Below are positions 11,575 to 23,428 of a DNA stretch of 64,000 bases, one piece after another. The stretch covers positions 33,620,290-33,684,289 of the forward strand of contig NC_044980.1 in NCBI RefSeq assembly GCF_008728515.1. Reading direction: 5' to 3'. Each line of letters opens with the position of its first letter. The first letter of the stretch is position 1. The notes below the pieces were generated by a model, which ran no database searches, was not told the origin of the DNA, and worked only from the letters and a program-made list of their open reading frames with translations. This DNA comes from Papio anubis (Eukaryota > Chordata > Mammalia > Primates > Cercopithecidae). A program made the translations under genes and the position numbers.

Positions 11575-12962
11575 TAGTTGTTCCTTTCTAAAGGACAGAT
11601 ACCTTATCCTTTAAATCTGCTTGATAAGATACCCATTCCTATCCAAATAATGAAATGTTTTGGTTATTATTGAAGTATGCCCAGTATTTGGGCAAAACTA
11701 GAATCTAATAAATTGTAACCCACAAGTCATATATGGGCTATCAGTGAACATTTTCCCCTAACTCCCCATGGCGTGATAGGAAGCCATGAAGAACAAGCGT
11801 AAAGTGATAAAACTGGCAAGTGGACCGAGAAATCCAAGCCAAGAGAATTCTGAGAACAGAGAGCAGGAAACGGCTCTCTGTCAGGATTCAAGGACAGAAC
11901 TGAAGTTCAAATAGAAAAAAGGATGCTGCTTCAAGGATCAGGAGTTGGTTCTCAGAGCCTCTGATGCATTGCCTTGGTGTCTTAACCTGTAACTTAGTTT
12001 TCCTTGGGACTTTGCACCACAGTCCTACTCTGCTACCGTGGGAATTCTTGCTTGAAAGTAAATCTAGGACTATAGTTGTGGTAATGTTTGAGCTTTACTT
12101 TTCTTCTGTTACTCCTACTGTCCATTTGATTGAGGCTGAGAAAACTGGCCATCTGTTAAATTGAAGTTGCTTTTCTAAGGCAATAGGCTCTGGGAGAATG
12201 GAGAGGTGGGGTCTCCTAGGTTACCAAGCTTGTGCTTCGTAAATGTGCTCCCTTGAAAAAGCCTGGGTCTCTATAAAATATGTTGGTAACAGTTAAAGAA
12301 AAAGCCATTAGAAGAGAGGGAGAGAGAGAGAAAACACCAACTTCATTATGATTTAAATTAATTTCTACTTTTTATTCTTAGATAGAACTAATTAAAGTTC
12401 TAATTATTTTGAGTACTTTAAAACTAGGTGACAGGGTTTCCCTTTCTCTAAAAGGGATTGGAATTTTTCTTTAGGAGCAAAATTGATGGGTAGTCTGCAA
12501 AAGGATTCAAATTGTTTAGAAATATATGACCATTATGAAGCATTATTTTCTGTCAGTGTCTATGATTTAGGAGTCGTGGAAGACCTGAATGTAATTAGCG
12601 ATGTGGTGACTTAGTGAAGCTAGAAAAAAAATGAATTGAATTTTCATTCTAACTTTGAAGGAAGAAAGACATTGTGAGCTTAGAAGCAATAGAAGAAGTC
12701 ACAAAGTACAGTTAAATTAGAAAGCTTAAGTTTATTGGGTAGTGGATAGTCAAGAGGGAAGACTTTCCCACTCCATTCGCTCTTGGTAGGCAAATACCAG
12801 ACAGAAAATATTTGTAGCCAGAATGGCTACCAGTCTTTATTGTAAGCGTATCAACTCAAAAATAAGACAAGCAGAGGACATCAGAAGACAAGTCACAGCT
12901 ACTAACTGAACATGAAGAATACTGTCACCAGTAACCAAGTGCTGCAATTAAAATAAGATGCC
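11575..12962. other. Intronic sequence, no feature recognised
   Basis: A purine-rich GAGAGGGAGAGAGAGAGA tract sits near 12314-12332. The rest is unremarkable. Confidence 0.55.
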
Positions 12963-13248
12963 GGCCAGGCGTGGTGGCTCATGCCTGTAATCCCAGCACT
13001 TTGGGAGGCTGAGGTGGGTGGATCACCTGAAGTCAGGAGTTCGAGACCAGCCTGACCAACATGGTGAAACCCTGTCTCTACTAAATACAAAATTTAGCCA
13101 GCAGTGGTGGCACATGCATGTAATCAGCTACTTGGGAGGCTGAGGCAGGAGAATCGCTCGAACCTGGAAGGCAGAGGCTGCCAAGATTGTGCCATTGCAC
13201 TCTAGCATGGGCAACAAGAGCGAAACTGCATCTCAAAAAAAAAAAAAA
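12963..13248 (+). repeat. Alu, sense
   Basis: GGCCAGGCGTGGTGGCTC start, two monomers and a 14-A tail. Small deletions in the middle and right monomer. Confidence 0.95.
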
Positions 13249-13367
13249 GCCACAAATACCTTACAATACAATTTTAAAATGTGAATACTTTCATTATTTG
13301 ATGATATTAAGGAATTATTCTTAAAATATTTAGATGTTATAATGGTATTTTTTAAAAGATTTCAGAG

Positions 13368-13486
13368 AGGCCAGGCATGGTGGCTCATGCCTATAAATCC
13401 CACTGCTTTGGGAGGTTGAGGTGGGAGGATTGCTTGAGGCCAGCCAGGAGTTCAAGACCAGCCCAGGCAACATAGCAAGACCCCTA
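13368..13486 (+). repeat. AluJ, left piece of an element split by LTR insertions
   Basis: AluJ-type left half ('GGGAGGATTGCTTGAGG', 'CAACATAGCAAGACCCC') cut at 13486 and resumed at 16089. The whole Alu is flanked by AAAAGATTTCAGAG at 13354-13367 and 16271-16284, proving that the two pieces were one insertion. Confidence 0.9.
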
Positions 13487-13869
13487 TGTATTAGCTTCTT
13501 CTCACACTGCTATAAAGAACTATCGGAACTCGGTAATTTGTAAACAAAAGAGGTTTAATTGACTCATAGTTCCACAAACTGTACAGGAGGCATGGCTGGG
13601 GAGGCCTCATGGAACTTATAATCATGGTGGAAGGGTGAAGGGGAAGCAAGCATGTCTTCACATGGTGCGGGAGAAAGAGTGAGTGAAGGGGGAGGTGCTA
13701 CACACTTTCAAATAACCAGACCTCATGAGAACTCACTCACTATCGCAAGAACAGCAAGGGGGAAATCTGCCCCCATGATCCGATGACCTCCCACCAGGTC
13801 CCTCCCCTAACACTGGAAATTACAATCCAAGGTGAGATTTGGTTGGGGACACAGAGCCAAACCATATCA
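13487..13869 (-). mobile_element. MST-type MaLR solo LTR, antisense
   Basis: Starts TGTATTAGCTTCTTCTCACA and ends CCAAACCATATCA, the reverse complement of an MST LTR. Inside are 'TTCACATGGTGCGGGAGAAAG' type and 'ATGATCCGATGACCTCCCACC' motifs. Flanked by CCCTA (13482-13486) and CCCTG (13870-13874), a 5-bp target duplication with one change. Confidence 0.88.
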
Positions 13870-13874
13870 CCCTG

Positions 13875-14200
13875 TGATAATTGGGTGAATTGTAATAATC
13901 CCCATGTGCTGTGGAAGGGACCTGGTGGGAGGTAATTGAAACATGAGGGCAGATTTTTCCTGTGCTGTTCTCGGGATAATGAGTCTCATGAGATCTGATG
14001 GTTTTATAAAGGGAAGTTCTTCTGCACATGCTCTCTCTTTGCCTGCCACCATGTAAGATGTTTGCTCTTTTTTGTGTTCTGCCGTGATTGTGAGGTCTCC
14101 CCAGCCATGCGTAACTGTGAATTCATTTATACCCCTTTCCTTTATAAATTACTTAATCTCAGGTATGTCTTTATTAGCAGCATAAGAACAGACTAATACA
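13875..14200 (+). mobile_element. THE1 5' LTR (first provirus)
   Basis: Starts TGATAATTGGGTG, having lost roughly 35 bases of the usual TGATATGGTTTGGC... start, and ends GACTAATACA before the internal region. It carries the 'GTTTTATAAAGGGAAG' TATA-like region and 'CCTTTCCTTTATAAATTAC'. Confidence 0.93.
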
Positions 14201-15730
14201 GTAAATTGGTACTGCAGAGAACAAGGTACTGCTGTAAAGATACCCAAAAATGTGGAAGTGACTTGGGAACTGGGTAACAGGAAGAGGCTGAAACAGTTTA
14301 GAGGACTCAGAAGAAGACAGGAAGATATGGAAAGTTTGGAACTTCCTAGAGAAACCTTGTTGAATGACTTTGACCAAAATGTTGATAGTGATATGGATAA
14401 TGAAGTCCAGGCTGAGGGGGTCTCAGATGGAGATGAGGAGCTTGTTGGGAATTGAAGTAAAAGTCACTCTTGTTATGTTTTAGCAAAGAGACTGGCAGGA
14501 TTTTGGCCCTGCCCTAGAGATCTGTGGAACTTTGAAGTTGAGAGAGATGATTTAGGGTATCTAGTGGAAGAAATTTCTAAGTGGCAAAGCATTCAAGAGA
14601 AAGCAGAGCAAAAAAGTTTGGAATATTTGCAGCTTGATGATGCAATAGAAAAGAAAAACCCATTTTCTGGGAAGAAATTCAAGTCTGTTGTAGAAATTTG
14701 CATAAGTACCAAGAAGCCAAATGTTAATCACCAAGACAATGGGGAGGATGTCTCTAGAATGTGTCAGAGACCTTTGTGGCATCCCCTCCCATCACAGGTC
14801 CAAAGGCCTAGGAGAACAAAATGGTTTCCTGGGCCAGGCCCAGGGCTCCCTTGCTGTGTGCAGCCTAGGGTGCCCTGCATACCACCTGCTCCAGCTGTGG
14901 CTCAAAGGGGCCAAGGTACAGCTTGGGCTGTGGCTTCAGAGGGTGCAAGCCTCGAGCCTTGGCAGCTTCCACATGGTGTTGAGCCTACAGGTGCACAGAA
15001 ACCAAGAACTGAGGTTTGGGAACCTCCGCCTAGATATCAGAGGATGCATGGAAATGCCTGGATTATCCAGGCAGAAGTTTGCATGGAGGTGGGGCCCTCA
15101 TGGAGAACCTCTGCTAGGGCAGTGTGGAAGATAAATGTAGAGTGCGAACCCCCACACAGAGTCCCCACTGGGGCACTGCCTAGCGGAGCTATGAGAAGAA
15201 GGCCACCATCCTACAGAGCCCAGAATTGTGGACCCACTGACAGCTTGCACCATGCATCAGGAAAAGCCACAGACACTCAATGCCAGCCTGTGAAAGCATC
15301 CAGGAGGGGAGCTGTACCCTGCAAAGCCACAGGGGCAGAGATAGTAAAGACCATGGGAGCCCACCTCTCGCACCCAGTGTGACCTGGGTGTGACACTTGT
15401 AGTCATAGAGGATCATTTTAAAGATTTGGCTCCCCCTCTGGATTTTGGACTTGCATGGGGCCTGTAGCCCCTTTGTTTTGACCAATTTCTCCCATTTGGA
15501 AGGGCTATATTTACTCAATGTCTGTACCCTCACTGTATCTAGGAAGTAACTAACTTGCTTTTAATTTTACTGGCTCATGGATGGAAGGGACTTGTCTTAG
15601 ATGAGACTTTGAACTGTGGACTTTTGAGTTAATACTAAAATGAGTTAAGACTTTAGGGGGCCGTTGGGAAGGCATGATTGGTTTTGAAATGTGAGAACAT
15701 GAGATTTGGGAGGGGCCAGGGGCAGAATGC
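14201..15730 (+). mobile_element. THE1 internal region
   Basis: Starts GTAAATTGGTACTGCAGAG and carries the standard MaLR internal order, shared segment by segment with 52262-53898. The longest frame (14564-15382) is a by-product: MaLR internal sequence has no intact gag, pol or env, and the element depended on ERV-L proteins in trans (established knowledge). It is shorter than the second copy because of an internal deletion near 14600. Confidence 0.92.
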
Positions 15731-16088
15731 TGCTATGGTTTGGCTTTGTGCCCTAACCAAATCTCACCTTGAATTGTAATAATCCTCACTCCGTGGGAGG
15801 GACTCAGTGAGAGGTAATTGAATCATGGGGCGGTTTTTCCTGTGCTATTCTCGTGATAGTGAATAAGTCTCACAAGATCTGATGGTTTTATAAAGGAGAG
15901 CTCCCCTGCACACGCTCTGTCTTTGCCTGCCACCATGTGAGACGTGCCTTTGCTCTTCCTTCGTCTTCTGCCATGATTGTGAGGTCTCTCCAGCCATCTG
16001 GAACTGTGAGTCCATTAAACTTCTTTCCTTTATAAATTACCCAGTCTCAGGTATATCTTCATTAGCAGCATGAGAACAGACTAGTATA
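15731..16088 (+). mobile_element. THE1 3' LTR (first provirus)
   Basis: Starts TGCTATGGTTTGGCTTTG and ends GACTAGTATA. The provirus 13875-16088 is flanked by perfect CCCTG target duplications at 13870-13874 and 16089-16093. Confidence 0.93.
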
Positions 16089-16270
16089 CCCTGTTTCTAC
16101 AAAAAGAAAATGTTTAAAAATTAGCCAGGTGTGATGGCGCCTGTACTCCCAGCTACGAGGCTGAGGCTGGGGAGGAAGTCTTGAGTTCAGGAGTTCAAGG
16201 CTGCAGTGAGCCGTGATGGTGTCACTGCACTCCATCCTGGGCAACAGACCCTGTTTCTAAACAGACAGAC
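16089..16270 (+). repeat. AluJ, right piece of the split element
   Basis: Resumes at CCCTGTTTCTACAAAAAG and runs through the right monomer to an A-rich tail (ACAGACAGACAAAAG). The outer target duplication follows at 16271-16284. Confidence 0.9.
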
Positions 16271-16425
16271 AAAAGATTTCAGAGATACACACTGAAATAT
16301 TGAGAGTTGAAATTATAAGATGTCTGGATTTTGCTTACATAATCTAGGTTCTGCAGGGAATGAGTGAGGGCATTGATAAAATAAAGGTGAGGCAGATAAG
16401 TGAGTTATTTGATAAAGCTAGTAAT

Positions 16426-16728
16426 GCCAGGTGTGGTGGCTCATGCCTAGCACTTTGGTAGGTATATGTGGGTAGATCCTTTGAGCCCAGGAGTTCAAAA
16501 CCAGCCTGGACAACACAATCAGACCAAGTCTCTACAAAAAGTACAAAAATTAGCCAGGTGTAGTGACACACACCAGTAGTCCCAGCTACTTGGGAGGCTG
16601 GGGTAGGAGGATTGCTTGAGCCCAGGAAGTTGAGGCTTCAGTGAGCTATGATCACACCACTGCCCTCCAGCCTGAGTGACAGAGCAAGTGCCTGTCTACA
16701 CACAAAAAGAAAGACAAAAAGAAAAAGA
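16426..16728 (+). repeat. AluJ, sense
   Basis: 'GATCCTTTGAGCCCAGGAG', 'CTCTACAAAAAGTACAAAAA' and 'GCTATGATCACACC' are AluJ traits. The tail is a mixed (AAAGA)n tract. Confidence 0.92.
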
Positions 16729-17745
16729 AAAAAAAACCTGAAGTATGAATACATAGGACTTCATTATATTCTTTCCTTTCGTTTGAACTTTTAATTTTTG
16801 TAATTTTTATAATAAAACACTAAAAGTGTTAAAAATCCTTGAAAGACCCCAATGACTTCAAGAAAAGAGAGAGGCTGCCAGACATTTTGTGCTTCCAGAT
16901 AGAAGTACACAGTACCTTCTATGAAGTATTTATTGTTGCCAAAATATTGAACTTGAATCTGATCAGCCTCTAAATCCTATTGCCAATTAATGTGAAATAC
17001 TGAAGACAGGAAAACATGTTAAATGCCATGATGAGATAGGATCAGTCAGAATCAAGAGCATGAGCCACTCTAGAATCCACCTGGCTTCTTCAAGTAGATT
17101 AAAAGAAAAGGGTCAGGCAGGAAGAAGAAACTCATAAATTAAGAGACTCGTGAGACAGAGCCACCGTTTGCAATGTATGGACCTCATTTGTAACCTGATT
17201 CCATCAAATCAAGAAAAATTCATGAGGCAGTTGCGAAAATTTGGATACCAGCGAAATATTTGATGTATTAAGGCACTTGCATAATTTTTTCTAAAGATGT
17301 GTTATGTGTTCATTTTTTTTTTAATGTTCTCATTGTTTAGAGACACATACTGAAATATTTATTTGATGCTGTGCTATGTGGTCTGGGATTAATTCAGATG
17401 ATCTGGCAGGCAAGGGTCTAAAATGGGGTTACAGCTGAAAGGCACGAGACTGACATGAGTTGATAGTCACTGAAGCCGGATGATGAATTATCCACACTAC
17501 TTTTGGATATGTTTAAGTATTTCCATAATAAAAATACCAGTTTTCACCTATTGTTATCATGGTAAGCATTTTCTAAAGTGATTGATATCCAGTGCTCTCA
17601 TATTTTGCTGGTGTCCTTTATATGCACAAATGTAGTACCAGCCATGTCCTGTGTATCGCTTTCCTAAAAATAACCACATGTTAACAAAGGAATGTTGAGT
17701 TAAATAAGTATAAAACTTTATGGAATTTTATGTATCTTATAAAAT
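16729..17745. other. Old unassigned interspersed repeat material
   Basis: Two stretches end in the same 'TTTCCATAATAAAAA' or 'TTTTATAATAAAACAC' motif (near 16810 and 17530). Each is preceded by 'GAAATATTTATTTGATG'-like or 'ACATAGGACTTCATTATA' text, also seen at 13300-13353 and 16285-16340. They look like two copies of one ancient repeat that I cannot name. Confidence 0.45.
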
Positions 17746-17757
17746 AACAATTTATTG

Positions 17758-18073
17758 GCCAGGCATGGATGGTGGCTCACGCGTGTAATCCCAGTACTCT
17801 GGGAGGCTGAAGCAGGCAGGTCTCTTGAAGCAGGAGTTCAAGACTAGACTGGTTAACATGGCGAAACCCTGTCTCTACTAAAAATACAAAAATTAGCCGG
17901 GCTTAGTGGCATGCACCCGTAGTCTCTGCTACTTGGGAGGCTGAGGCACAAGAATCACTTGAATCTGGGAGGCAGAGGTTGCAACGAGCCACGATCCTGC
18001 CACTGCACTCCAACCTGGGAGACACACCAAGACCCTGTCTCAAAAAAAAGTAAATAAATAAAAAATAAAAACA
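17758..18073 (+). repeat. Alu, sense, first of two in one site
   Basis: Complete copy with an (AAATA)n tail. The next Alu is inserted in that tail. AACAATTTATTG at 17746-17757 recurs at 18392-18403, so the target duplication brackets both Alus. Confidence 0.95.
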
Positions 18074-18074
18074 G

Positions 18075-18391
18075 GGCCAGGCATGGTGGCCCATGCCTGT
18101 AATCCTAGCACTTTGGGAGGCTGAGGCAGGAGGATCACCTGAGGTCAGGAGTTTGAGACCAGCCTGGCCAACATGGTGAAACTCCATCTCTATTAAAAAT
18201 ACAAAAATTAGCCAGGCGTGGTGGTGGGCACCTGTAATCCCAGCTACTCGGGAGGCTGGGGTAGAAGAATTGCTTGAACCTGGGAGGTGGAGGTTGCAGT
18301 GAGCCAAGGCCGTGCCATTGCACTCCAGCCTGGGCAACAAGAGTGAAACTCCATCTCAAAAGAAAGGAAGAAAAAACAAAAGCAAAAACAG
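18075..18391 (+). repeat. Alu, sense, second of two in one site
   Basis: AluS-like copy, 'GATCACCTGAGGTCAGGAG', inserted into the A-rich tail of the Alu before it. Its own tail is mixed (AAAGAAAGGAAG...). Confidence 0.95.
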
Positions 18392-18403
18392 AACAATTTA
18401 TTG

Positions 18404-19768
18404 CCCCATAAGGCTACCTTTGATATATCAGAGTAAAAGAAAGCAGGACAAAAATCAGTTCTGCTAGAAAAGAGATAACTTTGGAAAGTTCATTTAAGGG
18501 AAATACAACAAAATGCTCTTTGTTTTTAGTAGAATATTAAAGTATGGGTGTGGATTTTTATCCCCCTTCTTACAATGTTTGATTATGTGGTTATGTTTTG
18601 TTTCTAAGGCCTTAAAATAAATAGAGAAAAATGTATACTATAGTAAATTGAGAAAATCTACTCACATACATATATTTAAATTACATACTTATCTTCACCT
18701 AAAATAAAGATACTTTATCTAACAAAGTAATATTAGGGATTTATTTTATTTATTTTATTTATTTTATTTATTTTAAGTGAATGATAAATTATCTTGCAAT
18801 TATATACCTTAGATGAACTCTTCTATTAAACATTTGTTTATTTGTGTATTTGTGCATCTACTTAGTTACTTTAGAACGGGCAAGAGAAAATGGCCTTGGG
18901 ACTTTTGACCTGTGGAAGTTTCGCATTTTCCAGCCTGGGTTTGTGGAGGCTGTGGGCAAAGCCATCTTCCTGCCACATTGTTTTTCTCTTTCCCAGTTTC
19001 TGGGCACTTAGCTGCCTACGTGCTTCTCTTTTGCAGGAACAAAAAGAGAAAAAAGGTAATAAGCATCTCAGAACTCACTGGGGGAAAAAATAAAGAAATG
19101 AATAGTTAATTTGCTGCTACTGTGATAAACTTTCTTTGTAAACATTGTCATCTCGACTTCTGTTTTAATAGAGGAGAGTTGAAAACACTGTGCTTGCACT
19201 GGCTGGCTGAAGTTTACACTTATTCAAAGCAAGGCAGTTGAGGATTAACCCAAAAACGAATGGCCTGACCTTCCAGGAATCCTGATGCGGCCAGGGGGCC
19301 ATGTGCTCCGGGAGGCTTTGCAGGGCAGTCATCCCAGGAGCCCGGTGGAGTGGAGGGAGAGGTCAGGAAAGGGAATGCCTCAGCCTCCCGCTGTGTGTTT
19401 TCAGTCTCCTAGACTCCTCGGAGATTATTACAGGCCCTGGAAATGAGAGTGGCCCCTGGAGATGGGGTAGTCAGAAAAAGCAGAAGTGCAAGTCCAACAT
19501 GGGATCGGCCAGCACTGGGCATGCCTAGGGACAACCAGTTGTCTAGGGACTGCCCAAGAGGCCTTGGGCTGCCCTTGCCCAGGAGGGGTTTTAATCACTA
19601 CAAAGAGCCAGACAAATGTGGCCCATGGACTCGACAGTACATATAGAAAGAGCAATGGCAATGGGTATGCAGAGTCACTGTCACTAATTTTACCAAGACA
19701 GTTCTGATCTTGACTTACACAGGTACTAGCTCTTACCAATAATTTTGCAAAATATTTACCCTGCTTAA
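18404..19768. other. Intronic sequence with one simple repeat
   Basis: A (TTTAT)n tract sits at 18740-18775. 18880-19560 is more GC-rich but holds few CpGs and no exon that I could support. Confidence 0.55.
18740..18775. repeat. (TTTAT)n simple repeat
   Basis: About four ATTTTATTT units in a row. Likely length-variable. Confidence 0.9.
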
Positions 19769-20045
19769 TTTTTTTTTTTTTTTTGACAGAGTCTTGCTCT
19801 GTCACTCAGGCTAGAGTGCAGTGGTGAGATCTCGGCTCACTGCACCCTCTGCCTCCTGGGCTCAAGCAATCCTCCTGCCTCAGCCTCCTGAGTAGCTGAG
19901 ACTACAGATGCATGCCACCATGCCTGGCTAATTTTTGTATTTTTAGTAGAGATGGGGTTTCGCCATGTTGGCCAGGCTGGTCTTGAACTCCTAACCTCAG
20001 GTGATCCACCTGCCTGGCCTCCCAAAGTTCTGGGATTACAGGTGT
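19769..20045 (-). repeat. Alu, antisense, slightly truncated
   Basis: Sixteen T residues, then TTGACAGAGTCTTGCTCTG. It stops at GGATTACAGGTGTCAG, without the last 20 or so bases of the usual end. Confidence 0.93.
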
Positions 20046-20075
20046 CAGGTACCTACTTGATATTTTAAAGTCATA

Positions 20076-20175
20076 TAAATATATATATATATATATTTAT
20101 GATATATATATTTTAAAGTCATTTTTATATATATAAATATGTATATATATAAAAATATGTATATATATGTATTTT
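20076..20175. repeat. (TA)n-rich tract
   Basis: Alternating TA with ATATAAATATGTATA steps over about 100 bp, next to the truncated Alu end. May be hard to assemble and unstable. Confidence 0.9.
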
Positions 20176-20454
20176 TCTCTAATGGGATTACTTAAAGGAT
20201 TTTTCCCCAGTACACCTAGAAACAATGGTAATAAGGCTATAATTAACACAAGGCAAGCTATCCTAACTTCCTCAGAGCCACTATCCTTGCTGTATCCTGA
20301 GAGCCTGGAGAGTAACTTCTCTGTGTTGAGAAGCCTCAGTGTGACTTGTACTTTGGTTTCTGAAACACAAACTGATCTACTCAGTTTATTTGTTTGAAGT
20401 GTATGTTGCTTTGAGAAAAAAAATTGTTTTATTATATTCTGTTTCCATAATTTT

Positions 20455-20636
20455 TAGGAATGGATCAGAGGAGGAATATCAGCAAGATTTGATGAGAAAT
20501 CTGAGGCACAAGGTTAAGGAAATTCTACAGAATTATACATACACCTGGAATTTAACTTCCCAGAGCACAGGGCTTTGTAGTTCTTATTCACAGGTCTGTC
20601 CAGTACATAGAAGGTGCTCATTAAATATTGCTAAAT
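20455..20636 (+). repeat. MIR/L2-like relic
   Basis: 'GATGAGAAATCTGAGGCACA' then 'GGTTAAGGAAATTCTACAG' matches the MIR core. 'CAGTACATAGAAGGTGCTCA' then 'TTAAATATTGCTAAATAAGTG' matches an L2/MIR tail. Confidence 0.6.
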
Positions 20637-20639
20637 AAG

Positions 20640-21982
20640 TGAATCAATGAACAAACTAGGATCTGAGCCCAGGTCTGTGTTAGTACTCGAATGCTCCTAT
20701 TGAACTTGTGCATTTAACCATATTTGAGATATAATTGATTTATTGAACTGCTCAAGTTCATGAGGTGTGCATTTGAAAGGGTCTTTATTTCTCTCTAGTT
20801 GTTGATTTCAACCATGCCAGGTAGAATCTCCTTTTCCCTGTCCCATCACAATGTTCAACCTCCATAAGCTTTCAGAGACTAATCCAGTTAAAAACTGAAT
20901 CTCAAACTTGATTTAAATCTCTCTTTCACCTAGTGCATCTGGACCCTTCTCTAAAGCACCTGAAGGGAGAGAAGAGTTAGAGGGCATTCTGTCCTTTTGC
21001 TCCTTCTGCCCCTTCCTCATTTGGGATCAACCTGTCTCCCCCAAAGGTTGGGGACAGAGAGGAAGCACTGGGGTCACAGGGAAGGTGAACAAACACTTCT
21101 CTGCTCAGCTTGATACAGATGCTGTACTCTTATTGCTGCTCAGTGTCCCACATCTCAGCTCCCTGACTCAGGGGTTCTGCCTTCAGCTGGATCTTTTCCA
21201 ACCCTTCCTGCTGCCCTCCTACTGCAGGGGTACTCTCCCCCAAGGGCAGCCATCTTGGTTGGGGCACAGGCAAGACAGAGCAAGTCAGGCTTCATAAAGT
21301 AGTGTCCCAGGAAACTCACCAATCCCTGCTGCTCCCAGCTGGGGGTATATAGGCTGTTTCTCTGGAGCCACCACTCCGCCATACATTTCTGTCCAGTTCT
21401 TTTCTTCTCTGTGGCTCAGAGGAACACAGAGAAATCAGCCAACCTACTGCCTTAGCAGATGAGTTGCCAATGAAAGAGATGTTGGTCTTCCCCTCTTTAG
21501 GCCCCCCTGGTCTCTATGTGATTCTGTTAATGACCCCACCAGTTGGTGGGGAAGGGGTGGGGGCAGTGAACTGGGGGGCTGGGGTGCCTGAAGGAATGAG
21601 CACTGCTGTTCCCTTGAGGGATTCTGATTGCCTGCTCCCCAGAGTTCTGATATAGCCTAGGAAGCTGGTATTAGCAGGGCTAGCTCTGTTCTCTTTTAGC
21701 AACTTCTGAAAGATGTATATGACCCCCCTTTTTCTGAAAGTGTGTAACTTTGTGGTTCTCTGTCCTCAGCAGTAGACATTTGTCTCTAATGCTGGTGCAA
21801 CACAAGACATACCAAGGTTTTTATCTCAGCCCCTAAGGGCTTTTTAGTAGAAGGAAAAGGATTTCTATTGAGTGATGTCATTAGTGATCTGAAAGATTAA
21901 AAAAATTGTAAATGTATGAATTGGGGCATTAACTGGCAGGCTGGGAAGATTCCAGCAGTATTTGTGCATATCTCATTTATTC
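20640..21982. other. Intronic sequence, no feature recognised
   Basis: Moderately GC-rich between 20940 and 21660, but without a CpG cluster, convincing splice pair or repeat. Confidence 0.5.
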
Positions 21983-22285
21983 TTTTTTTTTTTTTTTTTT
22001 TTTTTAAAGACAGAGTCTTGCTCTGTTGTGCAGGCTGGAGTGCAGTGGCGCAATCTCGGCTCACTGCAACCTCTGCCTCCCAGATTCAAGCAATTCTCCT
22101 GCCTAAGCTCCTGAGTAGCTGGGATTACAGGCATGTACCACCACGCCCAGCTAATTTTTGTACTTTTAGAAGAGACAGGGATTCACCATGTTGACCAGGC
22201 TGGTCTCGAACTCCTGACCTTATGATTCGCCTGCCTCAGCCTTCCAAAGTGCTGGGATTACAGGTGTGAGCCACCGCGCCTGACC
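21983..22285 (-). repeat. Alu, full length, antisense
   Basis: Begins with a 23-T tail and ends CACCGCGCCTGACCA. 'CTGACCTTATGATTCGCC' is Sc-like. ATCTCATTTATTCTT before and ATCTCATATTCTT after are probable target duplications. Confidence 0.95.
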
Positions 22286-23428
22286 ATCTCATATTCTTGA
22301 AGTCACACTATACTACACAGACATGAAGGTTGAAAGATGCTAGAGGTGGAGCTGTTTATAATGAAAACCTGGTGGCAACCTAGATGTTTATTATCATTTA
22401 GCTTTAAAAAATGTTGACGTAGCTCTTTATTGTTAGGAAAAACGTTCAGCATATGTTACTTGGTGAGAAAAGCAGGCTATTGAGCAAAATATTTGCTGTT
22501 TGCGAAAAAAAATATGGACTGATACAAAAAATGGGCAGGGTAATTCTTCAGTGATAGGACTGATAGTGGTTTCATTTTTATTTTTAAATTTTCTTTGAAA
22601 CTTGTCTATGGTGAATCTTGTTTATATATGCAAAAGATTTTTAAAGAAATTATACTATCAAACTTAATGAAAAGCTAGAATATATACTTACACCAGCTCT
22701 TTAGCATTTTAGGTGTCCTATGTCCTTATTTACTGAAGAGTTTTTTACATTTTGGTAATCTCTGAGTGAGTCTCTGTACATAAAAGTTTTTAGTAAGTTT
22801 CACAATCTGGCTTATATTTCAACAACTGAGTGTACTAAATATTACTTGGCATTTACAAATGCATGTGGTAATTTGGAAAAGTGCCTTTCTTACAACATAA
22901 ATCTTCCAAGTAACTTTGATAGTTGTTGTAGTCATCATCTCAAAAACTAGAAAATGTGAACACTCTCACTTGCATAAAGAACTACCAAATGTTATTCATC
23001 TTATGGTCTATTTTGTAATTTGTTGGAATCATTGAAGTGTTTCAGGGAAATTAATTCTGCAGGGTTTATTTAAGTGCCTACAGCTTGATAAATTAGAGTG
23101 GAGTTTTAGCATGCAGAGAAATGGTGGCGTCATAGGACTGCATCGTTTTGTCTGTACAATTCCAGTATCAGCCTATAAGCTCTGTGAGTTAGGAAACTTG
23201 GTTGTGGTTTTCCTGTGGTACTCATAGGACCTCACAGAGTGCAGAGTACGTGATACAAGTGATCATGACAAAATAGTGAACTTTTACTCAGCAGTTTATG
23301 TGTGCAAGGCACATATGGTTTTTGTGCATTATCTCATTTAATCTTCACAGCAGGTCTCGATAGGTGGTTTTCAACCTTTTGGTAGGGGGCAGAGCTAGAC
23401 TGTGCTTTGCAATGTATAAGAAAAATGT
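22286..23428. other. Intronic sequence, no feature recognised
   Basis: A short MIR/L2-like 'GTGCAAGGCACATATGG' and 'CATTATCTCATTTAATCTTC' stretch lies near 23310-23350. Nothing else recognised. Confidence 0.5.

Noticed and set aside
14564..15382. 272-codon open frame, the longest in the window
   Set aside because: It lies wholly inside the THE1 internal region and is collinear with interrupted sequence at 52262-53898. MaLR internal regions carry no functional genes. Its P/W/R-rich composition is not that of a known domain.
17903..18340. 145-codon minus-strand open frame
   Set aside because: It spans two Alus and has the standard antisense Alu peptide pattern. Many other frames in the window are the same artefact.
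19034..19054. Micro-exon look-alike: CTCTTTTGCAG, then about 20 bases, then GGTAATAAG
   Set aside because: Too short to be persuasive, with no evidence of coding frame continuity to the RAI14 exon. Chance splice-like pairs are frequent.
20390..20638. Apparent coding stretch after a TTTTTAG acceptor
   Set aside because: The sequence follows the MIR core and L2/MIR tail, so the frame is repeat-derived.
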